Assembly (NCBI GenBank): GCA_963693315.1
Contig: OY856187.1
Coordinates: 50,459,161 to 50,523,160, forward strand
DNA: 64,000 bases
Direction: 5' to 3'
From: Diogma glabrata
Taxonomy: Eukaryota; Arthropoda; Insecta; Diptera; Cylindrotomidae
Shown: piece after piece, positions 1 through 11,800 of the stretch
How positions within the stretch are numbered: the first letter of the stretch is position 1
Layout: every line of letters starts with the position of its first letter
Notes under the pieces: generated by a model
Seen by the model: the letters and a program-made list of their open reading frames with translations, nothing else
What the model was told of the DNA's origin: nothing
Databases searched by the model: none
Position numbers and translations under genes: made by a program

Positions 1-502
1 CGAAATATATGAGTTTCTATCCAATATTTTTTTACAGTTTCCCACGGCTCATAGTTTTGTTTTAAAAACGAAACTTTTTCTGCAACATCCTCCGTGAAAG
101 CAGTTCTCAGTACCTTTTTTTCTAATGTTGTTTGGGACCTTCTTAACTTTTTTTTAGCTGTGAATAAGCTTCATACAGCATACCACTGGGGCCGGTTGTT
201 TGTTTTGTCTCTGAATCGTTTTTGTAGGGAATAAAATATATATCACTTTTATCATTTGAAAAATTACTGTCAATGCAATTGGCTAATATAATAAATTTTG
301 AAGGATTTATTTTAAATTCGCTTTCACTTCCGAATGATTCAAATTCTTTTTGAATAATTAGATTAGCTAGTTTATGCCGATGATAGCGGTTCAAAATTAA
401 ATTTTTTTCATAAATCCTCTTTATTAATAATCCATCGACGCAATTTAAATATTGGGAAATTGAGGAATATTTTCTGCTAAATTTAAAGGAACTATAGTAC
501 AA
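1..502 (-). pseudogene. Frameshifted end of a conserved insect-type domain
   Basis: The minus strand reads from 502 to a stop at 143-145. The peptide has the pattern of an uncharacterised arthropod domain: a basic R-H-K-L-x-N-L-I-I stretch, then an acidic part, then G-P-S-G-M-L-Y-E-A-Y. The stop lies just after a run of eight A (plus-strand T run at about 150-157). In the neighbouring frame the strand stays open to position 1 and gives the expected continuation: basic residues, L-R-R-S-Q, then E-P-W-E-T-V-K-K-Y-W, which matches the family's typical W-x-x-V-x-x-Y-W ending. The simplest reading is one coding unit broken by a one-base homopolymer indel, either a pseudogene or a sequence error, running off the window. 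The domain's function is unknown to me. The family resemblance is from memory of similar insect proteins and was not searched. The overlapping ORF at 445-672 was not judged coding. Confidence 0.5.
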
Positions 503-3187
503 TCCGTTGATTGGAAGTCCAGTGTTTTAACAGCAGTATCTAAAAACTTATTAAAAAAAATAGTAAAAAATACAATTGAAAATGTGTTCATTTGCACATG
601 AATTACTTCATTAATATTTAAGACACAATATTCTTGTTGACAGATACTGGTAGAATTTAACGAAGCTGACAATGTTGATGCTGTTGAATCTGTCTAACAG
701 TTTATATTTCTTTGTATTTGATTTACATTAAACAATTTATTTAAAACAAACCTCTTTTAAAAAATGTCTCCTAATTTTTGTCTAGGACCTGCATTAGTTA
801 AAACGGTTGCTAGAGTCTGGTAATCTAAGTTTTCAAACGCTTCTTTATCAAATTCCTCTTTTGAGAAACATTAAACACACATAGGTAATTACAAGTTATA
901 ATGTTTATAACGGAGCTCTGCGCCGTATGCCAGGATGTGTTACAATATAACAAATTACTGAGACCGATATAGTCCCTGACCCAAGAAAAATCTCTAATTA
1001 TTTGATTTAAAATTTCATGGCTCCAATTCAATTTAAAAGGTATAAAGTGTGAAATTCACACGTATATAACAATATATATAGATATATGGACAAACGAAAG
1101 CGTTAATTATAGTTATATAAAGAAAATGTAATTCAAAGATTAGAAAAAAAAATATAAAAATAGCTTAGCTTAAATTTCTGCTGAGTGCTGTTCCTCAATT
1201 CTGCAAACGTCTAGTAATTCAATAAACACATATTCCAGATGATGTGACGATATTATTTGTTGTGTATGCTTTTGCTTTTTCTGCTGCTGGTATAAACACA
1301 TTGCCGACTAGATGTTTGATGTTAAAAAATTCAAATATGCTTAAATGTTGCATGTATATGTATCCTACTTGGTTTGGCTAATCCATGGACGATATAACAA
1401 ATGGAATTCTTTCCCGTTTGGTTTTAGAAATGATAATTATTGTTGTATTAATTAGCCTCCGACTACTTCAATCACCCAATAAGATTCACAAAGAAAAACC
1501 ACCGTTTTCATATTTCACTTTGACACACAAAGAAAAACTTGTTTAACTTATTAAATTAAATTAAAACTTATTAAATGTTTTGCTTTTCTATTTATTTTTA
1601 CAAATTAATTTAATATGATTCCAAATGAAACTTTTTAATTAGGTTTCTGAGAATTTTAGTTTTTACTTTTTCGGTAAGAATGACACAATTCTCAAACTTT
1701 GAGTTTGGAATTTTAAAATCCCGACGGTAAGATTCAACCATCGATAATAATCGAAACCGACTCAAAGAATTTAATTCTTGTTTGTTTTCTATTTGTATTT
1801 TTATTTAGAACAAAATATACAATCGAACTGAGTGATTTTTAAATACCAATAATTAATTTTAAAATCCATAATCGAACTAACTAGAATTATCCAAATGCAT
1901 TCTATAAATAATTTTAAACGAATGGGTGTGAAGGAGATGATTGTTCAAGCAGTCGTACATTTCTCTCTGTTATTTCATTTTCCAAAACAAAGGAATTCTA
2001 TCATTTTAATACGAAAACTAGTTTAGGATCGACATTCTGTTTCAACATTTTACTATCAATCATAATTAGAAAGGATCAACCACATATGAATTGTGTCATA
2101 AACAAACATTAATTAATTTAAAAAAAACAAATAACCGTTTATGATTGTAACGAAACCAATACAACCAATAAATCAATACAACTTGAAGAATTAAAGTCAC
2201 ATCGTATCAAAGAACATTAACAAATATAAAAAATGCAATTACATAGATTTTTATTATGTTTGTTTTCAACAGATTTAATATAAAAGAAATTGATAAAGTC
2301 ATTATGAACTGAAGCAACACGATTTGGGAGAATCGTGTTATTTTATATTGATTATTAGTTGTACGGACAATGAACAATGTGATGCATTGTCGATAATATT
2401 ATGTTTGTTGTTACGTGTATTTGCGAATGTTGATATTAAAAATACTAAGTAGTCATATTATAAGGGAGAAAAATAGAACAGTGTGGCGATCTGATGGAAA
2501 TATATCTTTGACTGTTCGTTAATTATTAAGTCTCACTACCAAAGCACACATTTCCTCCACTCCACCAGTACGGAACCTGAACTCGTTCTGGTGTGGGGAG
2601 GGGGAGGGGGGGGGGGGGGGGTTGATTCTCTTATAAATACTACTGGTTAGATAACACGTTGAATTGTGTCATAACATGTTTTAAAAAGAATATTTGTTAT
2701 AAATATAATTTTCCTTCCTATACGAAAATTTTGAATGTGTTGGTTCGTTTTTTATTTTCTGTTCATATCTAAATTTGGCTTTAATTAAAATTCCTATTAC
2801 AGCTTATTAAGCTGTTTTATTTAATAACTTATGCCTGCATTTGTTACAGACTTCTTGTAAACTGAAAATTGAGCCACACGTTCAAATTTTTTTTAACACT
2901 TTTATTTACAAAATAAAATCTTTACTATGAAGTTTTTTATTTAAAATTTATTTTTTTAGTTTGTTAAATAAAAATTTAAACTATATTTAATTCTTGGAAA
3001 AAAATTAAATATTACCTACGAACTTGTCTAACCATTCCGACATATTAATTGTATTTAATGCGTCTGTAAATACTTTTTACTGTCTAAATTCATTATTATT
3101 TATAATAAATAATGTATATATAAATATAAATATTTAAAACCTTTTTAACTATTATTTGAATATTAATTACACTTCCTTAATATTTTT
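503..3187. other. AT-rich stretch without a recognised gene
   Basis: I see no convincing coding sequence on either strand. The sequence is AT-rich with short homopolymers. The only strong compositional oddity is a G-rich block at 2594-2621 containing 16 consecutive G. A local higher-GC patch (2540-2600) precedes it. I found no terminal repeats or target duplications here. Confidence 0.6.
2594..2621 (+). repeat. Poly-G tract
   Basis: A G-rich run with only one or two interrupting bases ends in 16 uninterrupted G at 2606-2621. It stands out in roughly 70% AT sequence. It could form a G-quadruplex or simply be a slippage tract; the length may be unreliable in an assembly. Confidence 0.9.
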
Positions 3188-3624
3188 ATAACAAATGGGC
3201 TTTCTTCATTGTTAGACAACGAAGAGGCATAGCAGGTCGTGTAACTGGTTGAGGTTTATAATGCCGTTTCAACTAGCTTCAGCATTGGGATCGAGTAAGA
3301 AATCCTGCTTCTCCAGCACAAATAACGGAATTGTACGCGATTTACATGTTGTATACGGAAATGAAAAAAAAAACAAGTGAACGAACGAGACTCTGGCGAC
3401 CTCTTTGCGAAAGAACCACGATCAGCACGTCCAACCCCACAATTACTCACATACTCTTAAAGTTATCCAAACAAGGAAAGAAAACTTCTCTTTTGATGAC
3501 CAACTGTTTTGTTAGATTGTCGTACATCACAAATAAATAATAATTATCTACAAATGATTGTTGAATTGAATTAACACAACACAAACAGATAGATTTGTTT
3601 TTTATAAATTACACTATAATTGAA

Positions 3625-4845
3625 ACTACCGTCTTCCCCCGAAAAAAACGCCTAGGCGTTGTAAACAAATAGAACGCCTACCCTGCGTTTTATTCAAATA
3701 TAACGCCTAGGCGTTATGTATTGAATTATGCATACAAACTAATCTTTTTAAGGCATTCACTACATGCATGAAAAATAATATCATACGTATTTTGATTTTT
3801 TACATGAAAGCAAATGATTTTTGACAGAGAAAAACTCGAAATCTCTTTTTGACTATATATTTCAAAAACTTCAAAATCAGTTTCGAACCGTTCGGTACGT
3901 GGCTAAGTAGTATTATAAGCGATACCATCCTAGAAATTGAAGCCAATCTAAATGATCTTATCGACGAGAACGACAACGCCAAGCTCCATAAAGGGTATTC
4001 GACATCATGTGGTATGGAAATTGTAGCTTTTTACAAACTAGAAGATGTCAAGTGTCAACATTACTGTTGTGGAAGTGGACAACAATTGTATAATGAACGA
4101 TTAATGTTTATGGGTCATTCTTTTACAAACTGGGCACCTTTCTGACCGACACATTTTTGATTTGGCTGAACTTTTCCGTAGGGACTTTATATCGAAAAAA
4201 TTTTCTATTAAAACGTATATTTAATTAATGGAGAAATGAGTTTTACTGTTAGAAATAAATTAATTTTTCCAGCGCAGGACGGCTAAAATTTATTTCAAAC
4301 GTTAAAAATAATAAAAAATTAAATCTGTACATATTTGATAATTGATTGTGTCTAAATTTTCGATTTTGGTTATGTATTTTTTGAATGCCCAAAAATTGCT
4401 TTTTCTGTTGTTTTGGCTCTACTTTTGATGATTTACTGAATATTAGACCAATTGGCTACAAATAATTCCTTCAGCAATTCAATCGATTGGAAAGTGGCTA
4501 ATATCACCAGCACAAACTCTTTATTAAAAATTAAAAATGTATAAATTTTTCGGTTTAAAATTGGATACAGAATAAAATTTCAATTTACAACACATACAAA
4601 ATCATATAGCCACCATATACAGATTACCTAAACTACTAACTTATGTTTTATTTACAACAAAAGTTTTAATTAAATTTAAATTTTTTAAAAAATCGCTTAC
4701 TTCGAAAAGTGGCGTTCTATTCGAGATAGCGTTCTATTTGAAACAGCGTTCTATTCGAATAATTATATCACTTTTTAAGAAAATCGAAAAATTGCTCACC
4801 CTCGAACACAACGCCTAGGCGTTGTTTTCGGGGGAAGACGGTAGT
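3625..4845. mobile_element. DNA transposon with 38-bp inverted repeats and AACGCCTAGGCGTT palindromes
   Basis: The left end starts ACTACCGTCTTCCCCCGAAA and the right end finishes with its reverse complement. The inverted repeat runs about 38 bp with one difference. Each arm ends in the perfect 14-bp palindrome AACGCCTAGGCGTT (near 3648 and 4811). A third copy lies internally near 3701, and a decayed version lies between the first two. Three copies of a GCGTTCTATTYGA motif sit near the right arm at about 4713-4757. The element is 1221 bp. Flanks read TTGAA on the left and TAAAA on the right, so no clean target duplication is visible and the superfamily is open. It carries one candidate ORF (3849-4145) but no recognisable transposase, so it is probably non-autonomous. 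Confidence 0.8.
3849..4145 (+). CDS. Unassigned 98-aa ORF inside the inverted-repeat transposon
   Basis: This ORF lies in the left half of the 3625-4845 element and reads outward from its left arm. It contains an acidic stretch (N-L-N-D-L-I-D-E-N-D-N) and a cysteine/histidine cluster (C-Q-H-Y-C-C-G-S-G) followed by a C-terminal G-H-S-F-T-N-W-A-P-F. Local GC is higher than in the surrounding DNA, which argues weakly that it once coded for protein. I do not recognise the family. It may be a remnant of transposase, a captured exon or chance. Its last codons do not reach the right arm, leaving about 650 bp of AT-rich filler. Confidence 0.3.
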   Translation: MTIYFKNFKISFEPFGTWLSSIISDTILEIEANLNDLIDENDNAKLHKGYSTSCGMEIVAFYKLEDVKCQHYCCGSGQQLYNERLMFMGHSFTNWAPF

Positions 4846-6065
4846 TAAAACCAATTGTTCTACTTAAACTAATGAAAATGGTAACTGATTTAAAAATTTA
4901 GTTTTATTTAATTTAATGCCGATAGAAGTGAATGCCATAATGTAACACGTTTTATATTTTAGAATAATGACACAAGACATAAGAGTCACATTAGACTAAT
5001 CGAATAAAAATAAGAGCAAAGAGTTTACACGCGTAGCAAATTATCTTTTTTTTTGTTTTTAACTTAATAAGCACACATAATTTTTTTTTTTTTTTTGTTT
5101 AACAATTTTTAAATTGATTCTAATGGATTATATTAAATAAAAAAAAATTGAACTAATTGAAAGTACAAACATACATAATTTATTTTGCTTTAATTTGAAA
5201 TATATAATTTAGTTTTCTTTAATTTGGAAATTTGACAGCAAATTGAACGATACTATTAAATTGGACCTTCTTTTCCACGAGTATTAACTAAGTAATTAAC
5301 TACGAGACACCGGTTGACACACATTGGTTGACACACATTGTGACACACGAAATCGAAAATTTGGAAATCTCTTAATACTGATGAATTAGCCTAACATTTT
5401 ACAACAAACAACAAAAAAAATTCGCAAATTCAATAATAATTAATACAAAAAAATAAAATAAACTTGCCTAGTTGACTGTTGTCTGTGTTGACTGTTGTCT
5501 TCCAGTAACTGGATTCTCATCTACAACAATCTCCAACAAGAAATATTCCAATGGTTGTATTACTATTGTCTTCCTTTATACTTATATGGTACAAATCAAT
5601 AATTCTAGTTTCCTTTAAAACGTTTCCTGAACTTTTGTAAACATCCAAAATTTTAAGTAAAAATTTCACTACTTAAACCCAAACTTAAATTAAAGAACGA
5701 AGCGTGAAGTCAGAAAAAGCTTCCTCGTTTTTTGATCTTCACGAAAGGCTTTAAAAAATACAACAAGAGAGAGAAGCTATCAATCGCGTTCCATTTATTG
5801 TCTATTAGCGCCGTTTTCCAACAATAACGAATCGTTGAAACCGTTTCTTGGGAAATTTTATTTCCTTTTCGTTAATTATTGTAGCCATAAAAAAATTGGT
5901 ACAACTAACTGGTGTTAAAAATTGGAAAAGAATTCAATAAAAAAAATGATTACAAAATGATTTCAAGAAATTATATTCAACAAAAAGGAAATCAGAAACA
6001 ACCTTAAAAGTTCACGACAGTAAAACAAACGATTATATTCCAATTCAAAGACATTGCACACTGTT

Positions 6066-7090
6066 TTATGACAAATTTTTAAACAGAATAAAGATTATGA
6101 ATTGAATATAAGAAATTATGTTTGACAAAAAAACGAGAATAACTACAAAAGTTTCTGTTTCGGCGAAGTCAATACGTGTGGACAAACAGGACGAGTCCCA
6201 ATTACAAAGATGGATTACTAGCCTTTTACAATTACAGCTGCGTAACAAAATTAGATTAAAACTTGCGCTAGGACAAAAAAAACACGCTTCAGTCGAAGAC
6301 TAATTAAAACGTAGGAAGAGAATTCAAACAATACAAACATAACAATGACTCTGCGATAACGATTAACCTACTAACAGATTTAATAGCGGATGCGTTGAAA
6401 AAAGTACAAATTAGTAACAACACTGACAACTCACAGTCACAGAATATAAACTCACAGCGCGAACAACCAACAATGTGTACACACTGCAAACGACTAGGAC
6501 ACACCGTTCAAGAATGTAGGTCAAGACAAACCACTTGCAGCCGAAGCTGCCCGAATAACCTAAGACCCAACTCAACTCAAGCTATAATAGGCAAAATATA
6601 AACCCTACTAGTGACTCAAGACCGAGTTACCAGTATCCAGATAGTACACCCAACAGAATCGTTGACAACACGAACTACAAAGGTAACCATCAAACACAAA
6701 CAAGATCATACGACAGGAATTATGATAACTGGACAACTAACCACAATTACCCTAGAAACTCGTACCAGCAACCAAACCAAATACCGAACCAACAAAACCC
6801 CAGTGTCAATAGTAGAAATCTTCACCAAAATTCGACACTAAGGTTCAGGAATTCGTTTCAGGTCCCCGTCAGACGGATAATCCGGTTTGTAAACAGCTAC
6901 ACAGACGACGACATGAATTACCCGATACAGAATCACTATACCAACGTGGTAGAAACGATGTCACGTTCACAAGAATTGGGAGCGGTAGCTCGCTCACCCC
7001 CTCCTACGACAGAGCAACCTGAAAGTATAACGAGACCAGCCGATCGCAACAAAACTAACTACAGTTTACAAAATCCGGCAAACTACTAAA
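6066..7090 (+). pseudogene. Gypsy-type Gag remnant with a zinc knuckle
   Basis: Broken plus-strand frames together look like the C-terminal half of a retrotransposon Gag. At 6118-6303 a basic, Q/L-rich piece reads; at 6395-6601 a C-x2-C-x4-H-x4-C knuckle is visible (C-T-H-C-K-R-L-G-H-T-V-Q-E-C). An N/Q/T-rich tail follows to about 7090. The frame changes several times (6301, 6602, 6842), so no intact protein remains. The position upstream of an LTR-like stretch with a tRNA-Ser primer site (7834) suggests a 17.6/297-like gypsy lineage, although the order gag-then-LTR is not that of an intact element, so it is rearranged. Confidence 0.55.
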
Positions 7091-7577
7091 CTACATTTGA
7101 TTTAAAATCAATCGTTTTCAGAAAAGTCAATAAAAAGTGAGTTTTGTTTGAAGTAATCAATCAAGTCGGTTGTAAAAAATAAATGAATCAGAAGACAGAA
7201 GTAGTAAGTTGGCAGTTACAGTTAGTCGGTCAACAAAAAAGGTCAATTCTAGCAAGTCTAGAAGTCAGTTCGTTAAAATTTAGTTTGCCGGTCAGTCCAC
7301 AAAAAGTTAATCATTTAAATAAAAGATTATTCAGCCAATTAATGGAAATTATACTAGTTCAATAAAGATAGTTTTTAATATAAATATAATATAAGATTTC
7401 AAAATAAGTGTGAATAATATTAAGTGTGATCAAATGTTCAAAAACTAACTTATAGAAATTACTACAAGTAAAATAAAATATAAACTATTGAACGAGTTTA
7501 TTTGAACTAATTAAAGTTGGTGATTGTGCTCTTAAAAGTGAGTCAATATAAAGTGAAAATAGAGTTGCAATAACAAT

Positions 7578-7833
7578 AGTAGTGTCTCACATTGCTATAA
7601 AACCACTACATTTCAGTTTGTTATAAGTAGTGTCAGTCATCTCAGTTGCACTACATTTTATATAAGCTAATATTCAATATAATATTTTAACAACAAACTC
7701 ATTATCAACTAAACAATAGTAGTGTTAATTAAAGTACTGGACTACATTTTCAAATAAATAGTGCACCAAAGTTACAATTGGCACTATATTTGATTACATA
7801 GTAGTGTTATATTAATATTTGCACTACAATTTG
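7578..7833 (+). repeat. LTR-like segment with five AGTAGTG...CACTACA modules
   Basis: Five short units each open with AGTAGTG or a close variant and close 20-30 bases later with CACTACA or a variant. They start at 7578, 7626, 7718, 7759 and 7802. The last ends directly before a primer-binding-site-like sequence at 7834. The segment therefore reads as the terminal part of an LTR beginning AGTAGTG and ending ACTACAAT, as in AGT...-type gypsy LTRs. I could not find the partner LTR in this window. Each unit is itself an imperfect inverted repeat. Confidence 0.5.
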
Positions 7834-7852
7834 GCGCAGCCGGTAGGATTTT
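7834..7852 (+). other. Primer binding site, tRNA-Ser type
   Basis: TGGCGCAGCCGGTAGGATT is complementary, with one expected mismatch, to the 3' end of an insect tRNA-Ser (the AGA/UGA isoacceptors end in ...GACTGCGCCA). It directly follows the LTR-like segment. The tRNA comparison is from memory. Confidence 0.65.
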
Positions 7853-8040
7853 GACAAAATTTTAGTAAAAGTAATCTATGAAATATTTGTTTTTAATATT
7901 AATTGAGTTTTAGGTCAATTGTTTTTATATTAATTGGTAGAATTTGGGAAGATATTGCGAAAATAGTTTTGAGGAGTTGTTGTAGGAAAACTCTGTAATT
8001 GGTTTTACTACGTGTTGAATGGCATTGAGGAGTTGTGTTT

Positions 8041-8442
8041 CTAATTTATGGAATTTTCCTTCAAGTGACATGATCTCACTTGCGGAAGAGGAAGAAGAAG
8101 AAGCGGTAGGGTTAGATTGGAGAAGGAGAGAGGTGGAGAAGACGCAGCATGAGTTGAGGAGGGTGGAGAATTCGAAGAAGTACCTCCAGTATTTTTTTCT
8201 AATAGAACGGCTGCGACCTGCTCAGCGACCAGTACCTTAAGCTGTTCTTGAGTAACCGTATATGTTTTGGATTTTGTAGTTTTAGCAGCTTTATGAAGTT
8301 CCGGTGGACTTGCTGAAATTGCTGTGAAACTACAGGAGAGACGGAAAAGCCTAATTAAGATGGCAACTAGATAAAACAGTGTTGCGGTGACTAGCCTTTC
8401 TACTGCGTGTCGGTTCGCGATAACCAACCCGCAGATCGCCAC
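8041..8442 (-). pseudogene. Gag N-terminal fragment of another retrotransposon
   Basis: The minus strand reads 133 residues. The stretch around 8155-8310 (S-P-P-E-L-H-K-A-A-K-T-T-K-S, then T-Q-E-Q-L-K-V-L-V-A-E-Q-V) looks like the low-complexity N-terminus of a gypsy-type Gag, followed by an S/P-rich tract. It is in the opposite orientation to the gag remnant at 6066-7090, so the two belong to different insertions. The rest of the ORF is probably not coding. No downstream gag domain is present, so it is a fragment. Confidence 0.35.
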
Positions 8443-8898
8443 AAGTCGAGTAATTATTACGATTCAAATTTCTTTAATTGCATGCATTTTCGAGATGGAA
8501 AACAAAATTTATATATACAAACAAAACAAATCCTGTCAAAAAATATAAAAAAGTTACCTGGATTATTAGTTTTTGCGTATCCTTTTTTCGGAGTTACCAA
8601 ATTTGGTAGCGTTGTGTAGCATCCAAGCGATGTTGAGTTGAGTGCAGAGGAGTTATCCAATTGAGGCGGCTAGTGGTGTTGTTCCAATAGTTTTTTGTAG
8701 TTTTTGTTTATGTGTATGAGTTTTGAGGTTACTATAGTTGAACTTATAGATTAGGCTATTTATTACATATGTATTTTAAATTCTTCCTTTATGATGAATG
8801 TAGTTTTACGAATTACTTCACTTTCATATATTCCGGGGAGGCGACAGTAAATCAAATCATCATGCGAAACTATGTTATTATTTTTATGACTCTAAGCG
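8443..8898. other. Gap between retrotransposon remnants
   Basis: AT-rich sequence between the gag fragment and the LINE tail. Small ORFs on both strands (8407-8660) show no family resemblance. No repeat structure was seen. Confidence 0.5.
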
Positions 8899-11800
8899 TT
8901 TTTTTTTTTTTTTTTTTTATTAATTAGTTAGACATGTTTAGCACACTAAATATGAAATATTCATTATTTAGACTCTTTGAATATCCGAAGATACCATGTC
9001 AACTATAAAGGAAGGAGATGAGGAAAATGGAAGGAATGGGGATATAGGGATAACTATACTAATTTTTTTAAATGATGATGGACATTTTCTTTAAATGCCT
9101 GAGGGGAAAATTCATCGGGAAATACAGAGGAAGGCATTGAGTTCCACAATTTGGCCACTCTATTAAAATAGTCATTCTGAGGTATTTGTACAACAAATGG
9201 ATGGGATGACTCGGCAGCTCTTGTTTGTCGACTATACTGCGCACATGATGGAAGGATATTTTGAATTTCCTTAGAAGAGAATTTGCTAAAGTTATATTTA
9301 TAGTAGATTGACAATTCAGCCACATTTCTTCTGTGCTGGATTGAATCAAGCTGATCCGTTAGTTCGGTATTACCAATCAACCGTATTGCTTTTCTCTGTA
9401 CAGAGTCTAGACATTTTATTGTTGACTGACAAGCACCTCCCCAAACATGACAGCAGTACTCCATACATGGTCGAATAAAGGACTTGAAGATTAGCAAAAT
9501 TTGCTCGGGATTGAAATACTTTTTACATCGACTCAAGAATCCTAATTTTTGCATTGCAGATTTAGCGAGGTTGAACACATGTTTATTCCATTTCAGGTTA
9601 TTTTGAATATCCACTCCAAGAAGTCTAACTGAATCAACCTCACGCAATTCCTCGTGGTTTATCTTAATAGGGAAATTTTTATCTCGCTCTATTCGTGAAA
9701 GACGGCATAGTTTTGTTTTGGTTGGATTAAATGAAACAAGATTACGATCACCCCATTCCATTATACGCTCCAGATCTTTGTTGATAGAATCAATTAGCAG
9801 CTCTCTATCGGTGGTAACTGCAGTATGAGATCGAAATTTAGGGGATGCATGTGATGCATGCAATGTGCTGTCATCAGCAAAACTATGGATTGGGTGAACT
9901 GTGGAAATAAGTAAGTCATTAATGTATAGAAGAAACAAGGTTGGTGAGAGTGCAGAACCTTGGGGAACCCCAGCATTGGTTGTGAAAATATTGGATGTGA
10001 TACCATCTAAATTAACATGAAATTGGCGACCTGTAAGAAAACTATGAATCCATGAGACAGTAAGATGGTCTATGCCATAAGATTTTAATTTAGCTATAAG
10101 ATTTTTATGCCACACTTTATCAAATGCTTTAGAAATGTCAAGTGAAATACTGAATGTTTCACCGTGGCTTTCCAGCGATTTGTTCCAGAGATGGGATACG
10201 TAGGCTAACAGATCACCTGTTGCATGACTTCTACGAAAACCATACTGCTTATCATCAATAATTCGCGACATTTCCAAATAATCTATCAAATTGTAGTTAA
10301 CATATTTTTCAAATATTTTAGCTAAAACCGACAGAATTGCAATTGGTCTATAATTGTTAGGATCTATCTTACTGCCTTTCTTTGATATGGGTTGAACGCT
10401 CGCCAGCTTCCAAGAATCGGGAAATATTCCGATTTTATAAGATAAATAGAAAATTTTTGTTAAAATTGGAGCTAGTTGCCTAGCAAAGTTTTTAAGAATG
10501 AGGGGTGGAATACCGTCGGGGCCAGCAGATTTGTTGATATTGATAGAAAGAAGCATTTTCCGTACAATATTGCAACGAAAAATAATTGGTTTCATTTTCG
10601 TTACAACTGGGGGAATGAGTGAAGGAGAATGGGGAGGTTCAACTATGTTTGAGTTTTCTGCGAAAATACGACCCAAAAGATCCGCTTTCTCTTTCGAGTC
10701 GCTCACGGGAATGTCATTCAGAACTAAGGTTGGAATAGAGGATTGAGTAAAATTGCTCTGTACTGATTTAACTGCCTGAAAGAAACTACGTGAGCCAGAT
10801 GGGTGCTCGGCGAATTTCTTTGCTTTCTTCTGGATAAACGCTTCTTTGTCCAGGTCTATTTTGAATTTACTAATATTTCTGGCTTTCTTATAGGCGCTAT
10901 GGGTTTCAGGTGTTTTATTAGCATTATACGTCTAAAATGCTTTGCGTTTATTCCTCACTGCTTCATCAACATCCCGCGTGAACCAAGGCTCAGTTTTAGG
11001 AGTGATTAATCGATTTGGAATAAACCGCCGCATTCCGTCTTTTATGATTTCAGACATTCTTATTGCTGACGTGCTAGGATCTTGATCAACACAACAAATA
11101 GTTTTCCAAGGTGTTTCATCATAAAAGCTTCTCAGTCCCTCCCAGTTGGCGCGTTTGTAGTTCCAAACGCGACGAGGATTTACTTTAATTTGTGTCGGCG
11201 ACGTAAATTGCACTATTGCTGATATTAGTAAATGGTCCGATGTTCCGAGGGGTTGTTCAACTTTTGTCTTCGTAGTATCTGGTTCGTTTGTCAAAAACAA
11301 ATCCAGCAAATTATTGTTATGATGTGAATTGTCTGCGATTCTAGTGGGACACTCTATCATTTGCGTCAAACCGTGATAATCTGCGAGTATCAGTTCAGCT
11401 TGTCTTCCTACGTCGTCAGTGCGCGATGAATACTTAAGCCATTCTTTATTATGAATATTAAAGTCTCCGAGAATGGCCAGTCTTGCTTTGGGGTAGTCCG
11501 TGGTAATCTTGTCTAGATTAGCCGATATTTGATCAAAAAAGGGACAGCCTGGGGGAGAATTTGGGGATCTGTATAATCCTATTATAAACATAGTTTCATC
11601 AACACCTGAGATCTTAAGTGCTATAGAATTATGGTGCTTAGAGTTCAACTCGTAGGCCTTAATTCTCATACATGAAAGTGAATCTCGAACAAATACACAG
11701 ACACCATGCTTGTTATAAAAGGAATGTTCCAATTCGTAACTAGGTATCCGGTATTTATCGGGATCCAATTTCGATGCTTTGCCACTAACAATTGTTTCGG

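Larger units (their letters stand above)
3188..5930 (-). mobile_element. Repeat family A, copy A1 (degraded)
   Basis: The segment starting near 3188 matches the left ends of three better-delimited copies at 32993, 35874 and 52203. Shared landmarks are CAACGAAG followed by GGCATAGCAGG, then AATCCTGCTTCTCCAGCACAA, then GACTCTGGCGACC. At the right end, 5820-5900 shares a block (TTTCTTGGGAAATTTT, then CGTTAATTATTGTA) with 41000-41060 near the right end of copy A2, so the two ends probably belong to one old copy. Its termini are too eroded for me to see target duplications. It is interrupted by the inverted-repeat transposon at 3625-4845. No transposase is encoded. Strand is given from the promoter-like layout of copy A2. 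Confidence 0.5.

Noticed and set aside
3625..4845. piggyBac assignment for the palindrome transposon
   Set aside because: The right flank reads TTAA but the left reads TTGA, and the ends do not start with CCC; evidence is insufficient.
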